Source: UBA11524 sp051883695 (GTDB taxonomy: Bacteria > Bacillota > Clostridia > Christensenellales > Aristaeellaceae). From it: 64,000 nt of DNA. This document shows positions 24,625 to 32,719 of this stretch, piece after piece. The stretch is from positions 62,001-126,000 of the forward strand of contig JBJEUF010000092.1 in NCBI GenBank assembly GCA_051883695.1, given 5' to 3'. A program made the position numbers and the translations under genes. A model generated the notes under the pieces. It made no database searches and was not told the DNA's origin. It was given only the letters and a program-made list of their open reading frames with translations. Each line of letters starts with the position of its first letter. The first letter of the stretch is position 1.

Positions 24625-26136
24625 TTAGCCAAACATGCCGAGACCGGCGGTAATCATGTACACAACGGCCTGGCTGAATACGCCCAGCGTGATGTTCAGC
24701 AGCGCCAGCAGCACCAGCGCGGCGTTGAAGCAGAAGCCACGGCGCCCCCTTTCGACCGGGTAGGAGACGTTCTCCAGCGGCTTGCGGTATAGCGTGATGA
24801 CCGTGCGCAGGAAGTACATCGTGTTGAGCATGGTCGAAATGGCCAGCGTGACCAGCACGAGACCGGCGCGGACGGGGCTGAGCTCCAGACCGGCCAGGGC
24901 GAGGTTTAGCTTGCTCACGAAGCCGCCCAGGAACGGGAAGCCGACCATGGACAGCGCGCCGATGGTGAAGGCCACGCCCGCGATGGGGCTGCGGTAGCCG
25001 GAGCCGCGCAGGTCGCGGAAGAGCTTTGAGTTGCCGCTCGCGTCCGCCAGTCCGCCCGCCGCCAGGAACAGCATGCTCTTGCATACCGCGTGGCTGAACA
25101 GGTGGAACATCGCGGCCATCATGCCCGCCTCGGTGCCCATGGCCATGCCGAGGTAGATGTAGCCGATCTGCGCGACGGAGGAGAAGGCGATCATGCGGCG
25201 CACGTCGTTCTGGCGCAGGGCGGATACGGAGCCCATAATCATGCCCGTGATGGCAAAGACGAAGAGCACATCATCAATGCCCGTGGCGGCGATTACATCC
25301 AGACCGATCACGCGGTACATGATCTTGATCAGCAGGAAGATATAGCCCTTGCTGACAAGGCTGGAAAGCACCGCAGCCGAGGTGGGTGTGGAGAAGCCGT
25401 AGGCGTCCGGCACCCAGGTGTGGAAGGGGAACAGGGCGCTCTTGATCGCCAGACCGATGGCGAACAGCGCGATCACGACGGTCAGCGGCTGTGCGTACGC
25501 GCCGGTGGCGGAAATGGCTGCGACCTGATCGTGGATATCCTCCATCAGCAGATGGCCGGTCAGATCGTAAAGGATCACGATGCCCAGCAGGAACAGACCG
25601 GAACCGATCAGGTTCATAATCATGTAGCGCGTGGCGGCGACCAGCGTGCGGCCGCGCTTGCGCACCGCGATCAGCGCGCAGGCGGAGAGCGTCATGATCT
25701 CAAGGAAAACATAGGAGGTGAACAGGTCGTTGGTGTAGACCTGCGCCATGAGCGCGGCGGTCAGCAGCAGCAGGACGACGTAAAAGAGGTTCTGCTTGTT
25801 CTGGTCGAGGTGCTCGTCCAGCTTCTTCATGCCGCCCATGAGGGACAGCAGCATGATGGTGGAGAAGAACAGGGCGGTCAGCGCCTCGAGGCTGCCGGCG
25901 CGAATCTCGTTGCCGATGGGCGCGTAGTAATGGCCCATGGGGAAGACGTAGCTGTCCGCACCGTGGAAAAAACGGACGGTGATCACGGCGGACAGCGCGG
26001 TGACGATCATCAGCACAAGCATCGTCCACCGGCGGGCGATGCGGGGCTTCATCACGCTTGCGAAGGCGGCGGAGGCCAGCGGCAGGATGATGCAGAGGAA
26101 GGGGATGTTCTGCCAGAGGGCAAAGTGCAGTTCCAT
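24625..26136 (-). CDS. mrpD: MrpD-type cation/proton antiporter subunit
   Basis: A 503-residue, 14-helix protein of the NuoM/MrpD group. It carries GLAIKSALFPFHTWVPDAYG near residue 225, TSAAVLSSLVSKGYIFLLI, and DVRRMIAFSSVAQIGYIYLG, then HLFSHAVCKSMLFLAAGG. The key glutamate of the family is in LEIMTLSACALIA near residue 135. Its ATG overlaps the mrpC stop (TGATG), and AAGGAGG lies ten bases upstream. The mrpC-mrpD order is that of true Mrp operons, so this is the canonical D subunit of the three D-like copies. Confidence 0.9.
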   Translation of the reverse strand: MELHFALWQNIPFLCIILPLASAAFASVMKPRIARRWTMLVLMIVTALSAVITVRFFHGADSYVFPMGHYYAPIGNEIRAGSLEALTALFFSTIMLLSLMGGMKKLDEHLDQNKQNLFYVVLLLLTAALMAQVYTNDLFTSYVFLEIMTLSACALIAVRKRGRTLVAATRYMIMNLIGSGLFLLGIVILYDLTGHLLMEDIHDQVAAISATGAYAQPLTVVIALFAIGLAIKSALFPFHTWVPDAYGFSTPTSAAVLSSLVSKGYIFLLIKIMYRVIGLDVIAATGIDDVLFVFAITGMIMGSVSALRQNDVRRMIAFSSVAQIGYIYLGMAMGTEAGMMAAMFHLFSHAVCKSMLFLAAGGLADASGNSKLFRDLRGSGYRSPIAGVAFTIGALSMVGFPFLGGFVSKLNLALAGLELSPVRAGLVLVTLAISTMLNTMYFLRTVITLYRKPLENVSYPVERGRRGFCFNAALVLLALLNITLGVFSQAVVYMITAGLGMFG

Positions 26137-26507
26137 CACTTCTCGTCCTCCTTGCGGCACTGCGCGGTGATTTCGTCGATATCAAGCGTGTGATAGCGGC
26201 GGTAGAGGCGGATGGTCAGGGACAGCATGACGGCCGTGACGGACACGGAAACAACGATGCCCGTCAGCACCAGACCGGCGGGAATGGGGTTGACATAGGC
26301 CTCGGCGGACTGCACGCCATCCACGACGATGGGCGCGACGCGGCCCTCGATATACCCCTTGGCTGCCAGAAAGAGGAAGATGGCGTTGTCCATGATGGAG
26401 AAGCCGATGATCTTCTTGATCATGTTCTTGTGCAGCAGCAGCGTCGTAAAGCCGATGCCGAAGAGCACCATGGCAGCCAGCTCCACATAGTTGGTCAGGA
26501 AATCCAT
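26136..26507 (-). CDS. mrpC: MrpC (NuoK-like) subunit
   Basis: A 123-residue protein with three membrane helices (8-28, 31-52, 76-100), homologous to NuoK. KNMIKKIIGFSIMDNAIFLF near residue 28 and PIPAGLVLTGIVVSVSVTA near residue 74 are typical of MrpC/MnhC. The last 25 residues are charged. It lies one base after the upstream mbhE-mrpB-type gene and overlaps mrpD by one base. In Mrp complexes the C subunit packs against D and is needed for assembly. Confidence 0.92.
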   Translation of the reverse strand: MDFLTNYVELAAMVLFGIGFTTLLLHKNMIKKIIGFSIMDNAIFLFLAAKGYIEGRVAPIVVDGVQSAEAYVNPIPAGLVLTGIVVSVSVTAVMLSLTIRLYRRYHTLDIDEITAQCRKEDEK

Positions 26508-27527
26508 TTACATGTCCCCCTTTCGGAAGAGGGTATAGAAGGCGTACATCGTGCAGCAGACCACAAGACCCACGGCGATGTTCAGATAGGGGATGAGGCC
26601 GGCGGAGAAGAGCATACCGGGCGTGCCGGGCGTGAAGATGCTCGTGAGGTGGTTCGCGCCGGTGAAGAAGGAATAGGCCTTGGAGCAGGCATAGAAGGCC
26701 AGCGCCATGAGGCTGACGATCTGGAAGGTTCTGAAGGTGAAGAAGCGCTCGGTCTTTTTGAAGCCGAAGGCGTTCAGGTACAGGATCAGGCCCGCGCCCA
26801 TGATGGCGCCGCCGGAGAAGCCGCCGCCGGGGCTGATGTGGCCGTTCATCACCACATAGACGCCAAAGAGCAGGATCAGCGGCACCAGCAGGCTGGCCTG
26901 ATGCTGCAGGATCATGTCGTGCTTGGGCTCGTACATGCGGTCGTCCGCCTCGGCCTCCAGCTGCTCGGTGGTGGGCTTGCCGTCCCTGCTGGGGGCCAGA
27001 CGCAGCAGGATCAGCACTGTCACCGCCGCGATGAACAGCACGTTGGATTCGCCCAGGGTGTCAAAGGCACGGTAATCCAGAATCATGCCGGCAACGATGT
27101 TGACCGCGCCGGTCTCCTGCATACCCTGCACGATGTAATGGGCTGAGACCTCGTTGTTGACCGGATTGTCCGGATTGCCGTAGGGCGGCAGGTTGGCCGC
27201 GGTCGTCAGCAGCAGGGCGATGATGCCCACGCACATGACCACGGACATGAGGACATAGAACCAGCGCATGAGCTTGCTGCCCTTGTGCTGCGCCCAGTCG
27301 TGGATGTGATCGTACATGAGCCTTTCGCGGTTGAGGGCGGCGGAGCGGCGGTTCTCCTGTGCCTGCTCCTCAGCGGCGTGCAGGCCCTCTCCATCCACCA
27401 GATGGTCGGCGCTCTTCGCGTCCAGCTCCGCGGTCAGGGCGTCGTCCAGCGCGGTGGAGCCGGTTTCCAGCCAGCGCAGCAGCCGCGCCCAGAAGCTGCG
27501 ATCATAATCAGGCCTGAGCTTCGCCAT
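26508..27527 (-). CDS. mrpB: MbhE-MrpB fused subunit
   Basis: A 339-residue protein in three parts. Residues 1-85 are a hydrophilic, charged extension without a motif I know. Residues 86-190 match the MbhE part of MrpA (VNIVAGMILDYRAFDTLGES, then two helices). Residues 200-339 are an MnhB/MrpB domain (LLFGVYVVMNGHISPGGGF, GAIMGAGLILYLNAFG, NIAVGLVVCCTMYAF). Thus a domain normally at the end of MrpA is joined to B. It overlaps the DUF4040 gene by 20 bases, and AAGGAGG lies nine bases before the ATG. Confidence 0.87.
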   Translation of the reverse strand: MAKLRPDYDRSFWARLLRWLETGSTALDDALTAELDAKSADHLVDGEGLHAAEEQAQENRRSAALNRERLMYDHIHDWAQHKGSKLMRWFYVLMSVVMCVGIIALLLTTAANLPPYGNPDNPVNNEVSAHYIVQGMQETGAVNIVAGMILDYRAFDTLGESNVLFIAAVTVLILLRLAPSRDGKPTTEQLEAEADDRMYEPKHDMILQHQASLLVPLILLFGVYVVMNGHISPGGGFSGGAIMGAGLILYLNAFGFKKTERFFTFRTFQIVSLMALAFYACSKAYSFFTGANHLTSIFTPGTPGMLFSAGLIPYLNIAVGLVVCCTMYAFYTLFRKGDM

Positions 27528-27819
27528 CGCCGGACACCTCCTTGTCGGCTTGCGCCTCGTTCTCCTTTTCGGTAGCCTTCTGGACGTCGATCGCGTGGAT
27601 CTTCTTGAGGGTCACGAACAGCAGCAGGCTCGTGATGCCCGAGCCCACGGCGGCTTCGGTGATGGCCAGATCGGGGCTTTCCAGCAGGATCCACACCACC
27701 GACATGGCCAGGGACTGGCTCATGAAGATAATCAGCGAGGTCAGCAGATCCTTCGTCATGGAGACGCTGACCGCGCAGCAGATCGCGAAGATCAGCAGGA
27801 TGATCCCAAGGACGTTCAT
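27508..27819 (-). CDS. MbhD/DUF4040 subunit of the Mrp-type complex
   Basis: A 103-residue protein with three short helices, equal to the MbhD (DUF4040) domain found near the C-terminus of MrpA. The signature is SLAMSVVWILLESPDLAITE followed by AAVGSGITSLLLFVTLKKI. The tail is acidic and disordered. In Mbh and group 2 Mrp operons this piece is a separate gene at the same place. It is adjacent to mrpG and overlaps the next gene by 20 bases. Confidence 0.88.
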   Translation of the reverse strand: MNVLGIILLIFAICCAVSVSMTKDLLTSLIIFMSQSLAMSVVWILLESPDLAITEAAVGSGITSLLLFVTLKKIHAIDVQKATEKENEAQADKEVSGDGEAQA

Positions 27820-28215
27820 TTACTGCGCCTCCTCTTGGGTGTCCGGAGCTGCGGCCTGAGCGGCTTCGGGCTCCTTCTCGTGTTCTACATAGGCACGGTC
27901 GCGCACCTGTGCATCCTTGTCCAGCTCATCGTTGGTGGCGACCTCCAGGCGGCCGATCAGGTGGCTGGAGACCGGGCTGGTCAGCCACAGGAAGGCGATC
28001 ACGACCAGCATTTTGCCGGAGGCGACGGTCACGCCGGTGGCGACGATTACGCCCAGCAGCATCAGCAGGATGCCCACCGTGTCCAGCAGCGCGGCGGCGT
28101 GGAGACGGCTGAGGGCATAGCGGAAGCGGTAAACGCCCACCACGCCGGACAGCAGGCAGAAGAGCCCGCAGACTGTCAGCGCGGCGGAGAGAATAAAGCG
28201 GATGGTATCAGTCAT
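27820..28215 (-). CDS. mrpG: MrpG subunit
   Basis: A 131-residue protein with three membrane helices (7-30, 44-63, 70-90), of the PhaG/MnhG family. SGVVGVYRFRYALSRLHAAA with the following LLDTVGILLMLLGVIVATG is the family core: a conserved G-x-x-R-F-x-D/A-x-x-x-R-x-H-A motif. The C-terminal 45 residues are acidic (EKEPEAAQAAAPD). It overlaps mrpF by eight bases. G is a small subunit required for activity or assembly. Confidence 0.92.
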   Translation of the reverse strand: MTDTIRFILSAALTVCGLFCLLSGVVGVYRFRYALSRLHAAALLDTVGILLMLLGVIVATGVTVASGKMLVVIAFLWLTSPVSSHLIGRLEVATNDELDKDAQVRDRAYVEHEKEPEAAQAAAPDTQEEAQ

Positions 28216-28519
28216 CGTTCCTGCCCTCCTCGCTCTTGCGGTGCTTCTCGCGGTAGATGCCCATGTACACCTTCGTCAGCAGCACCACGGCCAGGAAGGA
28301 GAGCATCGTATAGATCATGGCGATATCCACCAGATACCCTTCGTTCATCAGAAACGAGAGGATGCAGATGGTGATGACGATCAGCGTGCCCATCATGTTG
28401 ACGGCGATCACGCGGTCGGCGATGCGGGGTCCCCGGATGGCGCGGACGAGGCAGGCCATCAGCAGCAGCCCGATGAGGATGAGCGAAGCGGTGTAGAGCC
28501 CCTGATAGGCGTCAGTCAT
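28208..28519 (-). CDS. mrpF: MrpF subunit
   Basis: A 103-residue protein with three helices, of the MnhF/PhaF family. The key segment is LVRAIRGPRIADRVIAVNMM near residue 24 (family R-x-x-x-G-P-x-x-x-D-R-V-x-A). EGYLVDIAMIYTMLSFLAVV holds the conserved aspartate near residue 65. The C-terminus is basic and then acidic. It overlaps mrpE and mrpG by eight bases each, which shows tight coupling. Confidence 0.93.
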   Translation of the reverse strand: MTDAYQGLYTASLILIGLLLMACLVRAIRGPRIADRVIAVNMMGTLIVITICILSFLMNEGYLVDIAMIYTMLSFLAVVLLTKVYMGIYREKHRKSEEGRNDD

Positions 28520-28997
28520 TGTCCGTGGCCTCCCTTCCTGTGCCTTCCAGCTTCAGGACACGGTTCTCCATTTCAAAGCCGTCCTGTCCCATGTCGAAGG
28601 AGGTGTCCAGGCAGTGAATGAGGAATTCGTCCTCCCGTACGTCGATGGTGATGGTGCCGGGGGTCATGGTGATGGAGTTGGCCAGCACCACCTTCCCGGC
28701 ATCCGTGCGCAGCTTGGTGCGGAAGGAGGTGACCTCCGGCTCGATGACCATTTTGGGCGACCAGATCAGCTTCATCACGCCCCAGGCACTCTTGAAAACC
28801 TCGCCGACAAGATAGAAAAAATACCCGATAATGCGCGGGAGACGGCGAGCAATCGCCCACTCCCTTCTGGGTGAGTACCCCATGAACGCGCACAGGAACG
28901 CGTACAGCGCCGCGCATACGATCAACCCCACGATGGCGATTTCCGCCGTCCATTGACCGTTCAGCAGCACCCAGAAGCCAAACAGCAGGAAATACAT
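28512..28997 (-). CDS. mrpE: MrpE subunit, first gene of the Mrp-type operon
   Basis: A 161-residue MnhE-family protein. Two N-terminal membrane segments (MYFLLFGFWVLLNGQW, IAIVGLIVCAALYAFLCAFM) and another (RIIGYFFYLVGEVFKSAWGV) precede a cytoplasmic domain with the family motif VVLANSITMTPGTITIDV near residue 110. I placed the start at 28997 because GGGAGG lies eight bases before this ATG; an in-frame ATG at 29033 has none. E heads the E-F-G-D'-B-C-D order of archaeal Mbh and some clostridial Mrp operons. Confidence 0.9.
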   Translation of the reverse strand: MYFLLFGFWVLLNGQWTAEIAIVGLIVCAALYAFLCAFMGYSPRREWAIARRLPRIIGYFFYLVGEVFKSAWGVMKLIWSPKMVIEPEVTSFRTKLRTDAGKVVLANSITMTPGTITIDVREDEFLIHCLDTSFDMGQDGFEMENRVLKLEGTGREATDND

Positions 28998-29050
28998 GCA
29001 AACAGCCTCCCAATTCTCGACCATGATTGGCACATTCCGCGCCGCCCGAT

Positions 29051-29079
29051 ATTGTAACGCTTCATATTAGATAAGTCAA
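29051..29079 (-). promoter_or_regulatory. Sigma-A promoter of the Mrp-type operon
   Basis: On the minus strand TTGACT (29079-29074), a 17-base spacer and TACAAT (29056-29051). It lies about 54 bases before the mrpE start. Confidence 0.8.
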
Positions 29080-29169
29080 GCGGATTCGGAAATCTTCCGG
29101 GTACTGATAGACGGAATGCAATCGGGACGGCAGTTGAAGGGGCGCCCCCGAAACGTTTACATTTCCCCA

Positions 29170-29198
29170 TTGCCTGACGGCTGAAAAGATGCTATAAT
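29170..29198 (+). promoter_or_regulatory. Sigma-A promoter of the NlpC/P60 gene
   Basis: TTGCCT (29170-29175), a 17-base spacer, then TATAAT (29193-29198). It lies 43 bases upstream of the start codon. Confidence 0.78.
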
Positions 29199-29240
29199 GA
29201 TCGTGATTGCCTTACATCCTACGAAAGGAACGAACGACGA

Positions 29241-30155
29241 ATGCTGAAGCGCATCATCGCCCTGATTCTGGCTCTGATGAGCCTGACAACCCTGTCGGCA
29301 TTGGCGGAGGAACCCTCGGGAGGTGTGGAGAAATCTCCGCTCCTGGATGCGGCCCTGTCCATGCTGGAGGAAGGAAACGTCTTTCTTGAACGCTACAATG
29401 AGCTGACCGGCTCTGATGTGGCAGCCCGGTTTGAGCTGGGGATGCCCTATTTCTTTGGCGGCAAGCATGATTACAAGCTGAACGGCAAGCAGCTGATCTT
29501 CTCCCGGGAGCCGCTGTATGCCAAACGCGTGTGCTGGGAGCAGACCCGCTTTTATGACAAGGGCAAGGAATACCTCTACGGCTTTGACTGCTCCGGCTTC
29601 ACCCAGTGGGTATTCTCTGAGGTGGGCTGGGCGGAGCATCCGCCGCTGGATCAGATGATCCTCAACTACGGCAAGTATGGCAATAAAAACCACGTCTACA
29701 GCCACCGCAAGGGAAAGGAAATGCCGCCCTACGATCAGCTGGCTTCGACTCTGAAGGTGGGCGACCTGCTGGTGGGCAAGAACCGTGCGCGCCATGTGAT
29801 GATGTTCATCGGCACGCTGCGGGACTTCGGCTTTACCGAGGAGGAGCTGCCGGAGCTGGCCGCGTATCTGGATTACGCGCTGGTTATCCACTGCGGCCCG
29901 AACCTGATGTATGGCGAAAGGATGCAGCGCTTCCTCGACGCGCACGCGGATGATTCCTACTACAAAGGCGTGCTGGTGCCCGATGGCGGCGTTGCGGTGT
30001 CCATCATCGGTGTCCCCTTTGAGGATGCGCCCAACCATGCGCATGAGGGCATCACCGATTTCGCCTGGTTCGACATGCCGGACGGCTATAAACTGACAAT
30101 CTGGGATCTGCCGGCCTGCACCAGCTTCTGCTGGTTCCGCGCCAATGGAATCTGA
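29241..30155 (+). CDS. Secreted NlpC/P60-type cell-wall hydrolase
   Basis: A 304-residue exported protein. The signal peptide is residues 1-22 (cleavage after ALA). The NlpC/P60 fold, a papain-like peptidase cutting peptidoglycan stem peptides, is indicated by the catalytic cysteine motif GFDCSGFTQWVFSEVG near residue 116. The histidine follows in NRARHVMMFIGTLR near residue 186, with a third polar residue likely His in ALVIHCG near residue 217. The domain is unusual in having an extra ~95 residues ahead of the cysteine. No wall-binding repeats are present. It is a single gene with its own promoter and terminator. Confidence 0.85.
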   Translation: MLKRIIALILALMSLTTLSALAEEPSGGVEKSPLLDAALSMLEEGNVFLERYNELTGSDVAARFELGMPYFFGGKHDYKLNGKQLIFSREPLYAKRVCWEQTRFYDKGKEYLYGFDCSGFTQWVFSEVGWAEHPPLDQMILNYGKYGNKNHVYSHRKGKEMPPYDQLASTLKVGDLLVGKNRARHVMMFIGTLRDFGFTEEELPELAAYLDYALVIHCGPNLMYGERMQRFLDAHADDSYYKGVLVPDGGVAVSIIGVPFEDAPNHAHEGITDFAWFDMPDGYKLTIWDLPACTSFCWFRANGI

Positions 30156-30170
30156 TGGATGGACAGGATA

Positions 30171-30207
30171 GGGGAGCGGCGCTGCCTTGCGGCACCGCTC
30201 CCCTTGC
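30171..30207 (+). terminator. Terminator of the NlpC/P60 gene
   Basis: GGGGAGCGG (30171-30179) pairs with CCGCTCCCC (30195-30203), with extra inner pairs GC/GC, followed by TTGCT. Confidence 0.75.
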
Positions 30208-30280
30208 TGTCGATAGCCGGTGCGCCGGGTCGCAGCAGAGAAAGCTGCGAGCCGCCCAGGGGATCTGGTTGAGGGGCACA

Positions 30281-30318
30281 AAAAAGCCCTTGAAGCAATG
30301 GTGCTTCAAGGGCTTTGA
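30281..30318 (-). terminator. Terminator of the tRNA-fMet/tRNA-Met unit
   Basis: Perfect 14-base arms AAAGCCCTTGAAGC (30283-30296) and GCTTCAAGGGCTTT (30303-30316), with an A run that reads as T's on the minus strand. It begins five bases beyond the tRNA-Met 3' end. Confidence 0.88.
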
Positions 30319-30320
30319 CG

Positions 30321-30394
30321 TGGCTCAAATAGGATTCGAACCTATGACCTGCCGGGTATGAACCGGACGCTCTGGCCAGCTGAGCTATTGAGCC
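30321..30394 (-). tRNA. tRNA-Met (elongator, CAU anticodon)
   Basis: A 74-nt cloverleaf: acceptor GGCTCAA/TTGAGCC, D-arm AGCTCAGCTGG, anticodon loop TTCATAC (CAT), variable loop, and T-arm with GGTTCGAATCC. The anticodon arm resembles that of Bacillus elongator tRNA-Met. The lower pair of the anticodon stem is a T-C mismatch. CCA is not encoded; CGT follows the discriminator. A CAT anticodon could also be a lysidine-modified tRNA-Ile, but the body favours Met. Confidence 0.9.
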
Positions 30395-30397
30395 AAA

Positions 30398-30474
<77 letters not shown>

Positions 30475-30512
30475 TCATGCTTGCCAACCGTTTGATTGCG
30501 GCGACAAGAGAT

Positions 30513-30541
30513 ATAATACACGGAATCGAAGGATTTGTCAA
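30513..30541 (-). promoter_or_regulatory. Promoter of the two Met tRNAs
   Basis: On the minus strand TTGACA (30541-30536), a 17-base spacer and TATTAT (30518-30513). It lies 39 bases ahead of the initiator tRNA 5' end. Confidence 0.8.
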
Positions 30542-30649
30542 CCCCTTTTTGGATGAAATTTTGAAAATTGTCCGGACCGGGGCACAGGGCGGCTGCTCCG
30601 GTCGTATCATCATCCTTTGCTGACTTTTCATCAACCCTTGCGCCGCCCC

Positions 30650-30678
30650 TTGACGGATGGCGCTTTTCCATGTATGAT
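30650..30678 (+). promoter_or_regulatory. Promoter of xylB
   Basis: TTGACG (30650-30655), a 17-base spacer, then TATGAT (30673-30678). No catabolite (cre) site is evident near it. Confidence 0.72.
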
Positions 30679-30728
30679 GAATGTTGGAATACACCCCGTT
30701 GAACCAAATAGAGAGGAGCTGTCCTACG

Positions 30729-32252
30729 ATGAAATACGTTCTGGGTATTGACCTTGGCACCTCCGGCACCAAAACGGTGCTGTTCGATCAGACCGGCAAG
30801 GCGATGGCCTCGGCGACGGTCGAGTACCCCATGTACCAGCCCCACAACGGCTGGGCCGAACAGGACCCCAGGGACTGGTGGAACGCCGCGGTCGAGACGA
30901 TCAGGACCGTGCTGTCCAAGTCCGGCGTTGACAGGGATGACGTGGTGTCCCTGGGCATTTCCGGCCAGATGCACGGCCTGGTCATGCTGGATGAGAACAA
31001 CGAGGTGCTGCGTCCCTCCATCATCTGGTGCGACCAGCGCACCGCGAAGGAGTGCGACGAGATTCACGAGAAGGTCGGCAAGGAAAAGCTGATTGCCATC
31101 ACCGCCAATCCCGCCCTGACCGGCTTCACCCTTTCAAAGATTCTCTGGGTGCGCAACAATGAGCCGGATGTGTATGCCCGGTGCCGCCACATCCTGCTGC
31201 CCAAGGATTATGTGCGCTTCATGCTGACCGGCGATTATGCCACCGAGGTCAGCGACGCCTCCGGGATGCAGCTGCTGGATGTGCCCAACCGCTGCTGGAG
31301 CGATGAGCTGCTGCAGATACTGGACATCGACAAGTCCATGCTGGCGAAGGTTTACGAATCCTGCGAGGTGACGGGCCATGTGTCCGATGCGGCGGCGGCC
31401 CTGACCGGTCTGTCTGCGGCGACCCTCGTGGTCGGCGGCGCGGGCGACAATGCCGCGGCGGCTGTCGGCACCGGTGTGGTGGAGGATGGCAAGGCCTTCG
31501 TGACCATCGGCACCTCCGGCGTGGTCTTTGCCCACACCGACAAGCTGGCCATCGACCCCAAGGGCCGCGTGCACACCTTCTGCTGCGCGGTGCCCGGCGC
31601 ATGGCATGTGATGGGCGTGACCCAGGGCGCCGGCCTGAGCCTGAAATGGTTCCGCGACAACTTCTGCGCGGCCGAGAAGGATGTGGCTGCCCAGATGGGC
31701 GTGGATCCCTACGACCTGACCAACAGGGAAGCCGCCCAGAGCCCCATCGGCTCCAACAAGCTGATCTACGCGCCCTACCTGATGGGCGAGCGAACGCCGC
31801 ACCTGGATCCCGACTGCCGCGGCATGTTCTTCGGCCTGAGTGCGATGCATACCCGCCGCGATCTGCTGCGTGCGGTGATGGAGGGCGTGACCTTCTCCCA
31901 GATGGACAGTCTGAGCGTGCTGGCGGAGATGGGCGTTGCGCCCGAAACCATGCTGGCCTGCGGCGGCGGCGGCAAGAGCCCGCTGTGGCGGCAGATGCTT
32001 GCCGACGTGTTCAATGTGCCCGTTGCCACCACCGTCAACACCGAGGGCCCCGCACTGGGTGTGGCGATCCTTGCCGGCGTGGGCGCTGGCCTGTACGAGA
32101 GCGTCCCCGCTGCCTGTGCCGCGATGATCAAGCGCAACCCCGCGCAGAATCCCATCGCCGAGAATGTGCCGAAGTACGCGGCTGTATATGAGGTGTACAA
32201 GAAGCTGTATCAGGCGAACAGGCAGCTGTTCAAGGATCTGGCAGCGCTGTGA
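30729..32252 (+). CDS. xylB: Xylulokinase
   Basis: Phosphorylates D-xylulose to xylulose 5-phosphate, feeding the pentose phosphate pathway. A 507-residue FGGY-family sugar kinase: the phosphate 1 loop is GIDLGTSGTKTVLFD at residues 6-20, followed by GWAEQDPRDWW. The xylulokinase segment SLGISGQMHGLVMLD is near residue 75, and the adenosine loop is ACGGGGKSPLWRQMLADVF near residue 412. The start is the ATG at 30729 after GAGGAG; an earlier in-frame ATG at 30681 lies just at the promoter. It stands alone here, without xylA or a xylose transporter. Related FGGY kinases are hard to tell apart, but this one fits XylB best. Confidence 0.9.
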   Translation: MKYVLGIDLGTSGTKTVLFDQTGKAMASATVEYPMYQPHNGWAEQDPRDWWNAAVETIRTVLSKSGVDRDDVVSLGISGQMHGLVMLDENNEVLRPSIIWCDQRTAKECDEIHEKVGKEKLIAITANPALTGFTLSKILWVRNNEPDVYARCRHILLPKDYVRFMLTGDYATEVSDASGMQLLDVPNRCWSDELLQILDIDKSMLAKVYESCEVTGHVSDAAAALTGLSAATLVVGGAGDNAAAAVGTGVVEDGKAFVTIGTSGVVFAHTDKLAIDPKGRVHTFCCAVPGAWHVMGVTQGAGLSLKWFRDNFCAAEKDVAAQMGVDPYDLTNREAAQSPIGSNKLIYAPYLMGERTPHLDPDCRGMFFGLSAMHTRRDLLRAVMEGVTFSQMDSLSVLAEMGVAPETMLACGGGGKSPLWRQMLADVFNVPVATTVNTEGPALGVAILAGVGAGLYESVPAACAAMIKRNPAQNPIAENVPKYAAVYEVYKKLYQANRQLFKDLAAL

Positions 32253-32341
32253 TGGGGGATACACCGCTGAGCGTGTGTTCCTGAGCTTGCCGGACGGCCT
32301 TCTCGTTTATTCAATCCTGGTATCCGGTTTTGCAGGTATTG

Positions 32342-32377
32342 GCAAACCGCTCGCTTCATCAAGGCGGGCGGTTTGCG
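32342..32377 (+). terminator. Inverted repeat after xylB, possible terminator
   Basis: GCAAACCGCTCGC pairs imperfectly with GCGGGCGGTTTGC around TTCATCAAG. It lies 90 bases after the stop, and only a weak T-rich sequence follows. I see no other candidate in this stretch. Confidence 0.45.
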
Positions 32378-32436
32378 AATTTGGGCAATGCGGATGGGGC
32401 CCAGGCATGTCCGGCTGTGCGTATCGTCCCAAATGA

Positions 32437-32472
32437 AAAGCCTTGAAATGCAGCGATTTCAAGGCTCTTTTC
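32437..32472 (-). terminator. Terminator of tRNA-Leu
   Basis: AGCCTTGAAAT (32439-32449) and ATTTCAAGGCT (32456-32466) are perfect arms around GCAGCG, with an A tract that reads as T's on the minus strand and TTTT on the other side. It lies directly beyond the tRNA. Confidence 0.85.
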
Positions 32473-32474
32473 AG

Positions 32475-32557
32475 TGCCGGTGGTGGGACTCGAACCCACA
32501 CGGGTGTTAGCCCAGCGGATTTTGAGTCCGCCGCGTCTGCCATTCCACCACACCGGC
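32475..32557 (-). tRNA. tRNA-Leu (CAA anticodon)
   Basis: An 83-nt class II tRNA with acceptor GCCGGTG/CACCGGC and a long variable arm (TGGGCTAACACCCG). The anticodon loop is CTCAAAA (anticodon CAA, reading UUG), and the T-arm has GGTTCGAGTCC. CCA is not encoded. Confidence 0.95.
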
Positions 32558-32569
32558 AATTCCTGAAAC

Positions 32570-32598
32570 AGTATAGCACATTCTCTGCGGCATTGCAA
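32570..32598 (-). promoter_or_regulatory. Promoter of tRNA-Leu
   Basis: On the minus strand TTGCAA (32598-32593), a 17-base spacer and TATACT (32575-32570). It lies just ahead of the tRNA 5' end. Confidence 0.78.
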
Positions 32599-32671
32599 GC
32601 ACAATATCAAATTCCACGGACGGCTCACGTTGCCGTTTTACCGTCTTCATAGAGGGAAAGCGGTATTCCCA

Positions 32672-32700
32672 TATGAAAAGAGCCATCCCGAAGGATGGCC
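32672..32700 (-). terminator. Terminator of fba
   Basis: On the minus strand GCCATCC-TTCG-GGATGGC followed by TCTTTTC. A compact UUCG-capped hairpin about 20 bases beyond the fba stop. Confidence 0.9.
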
Positions 32701-32719
32701 CGATAGGGTTCGGATGCAA

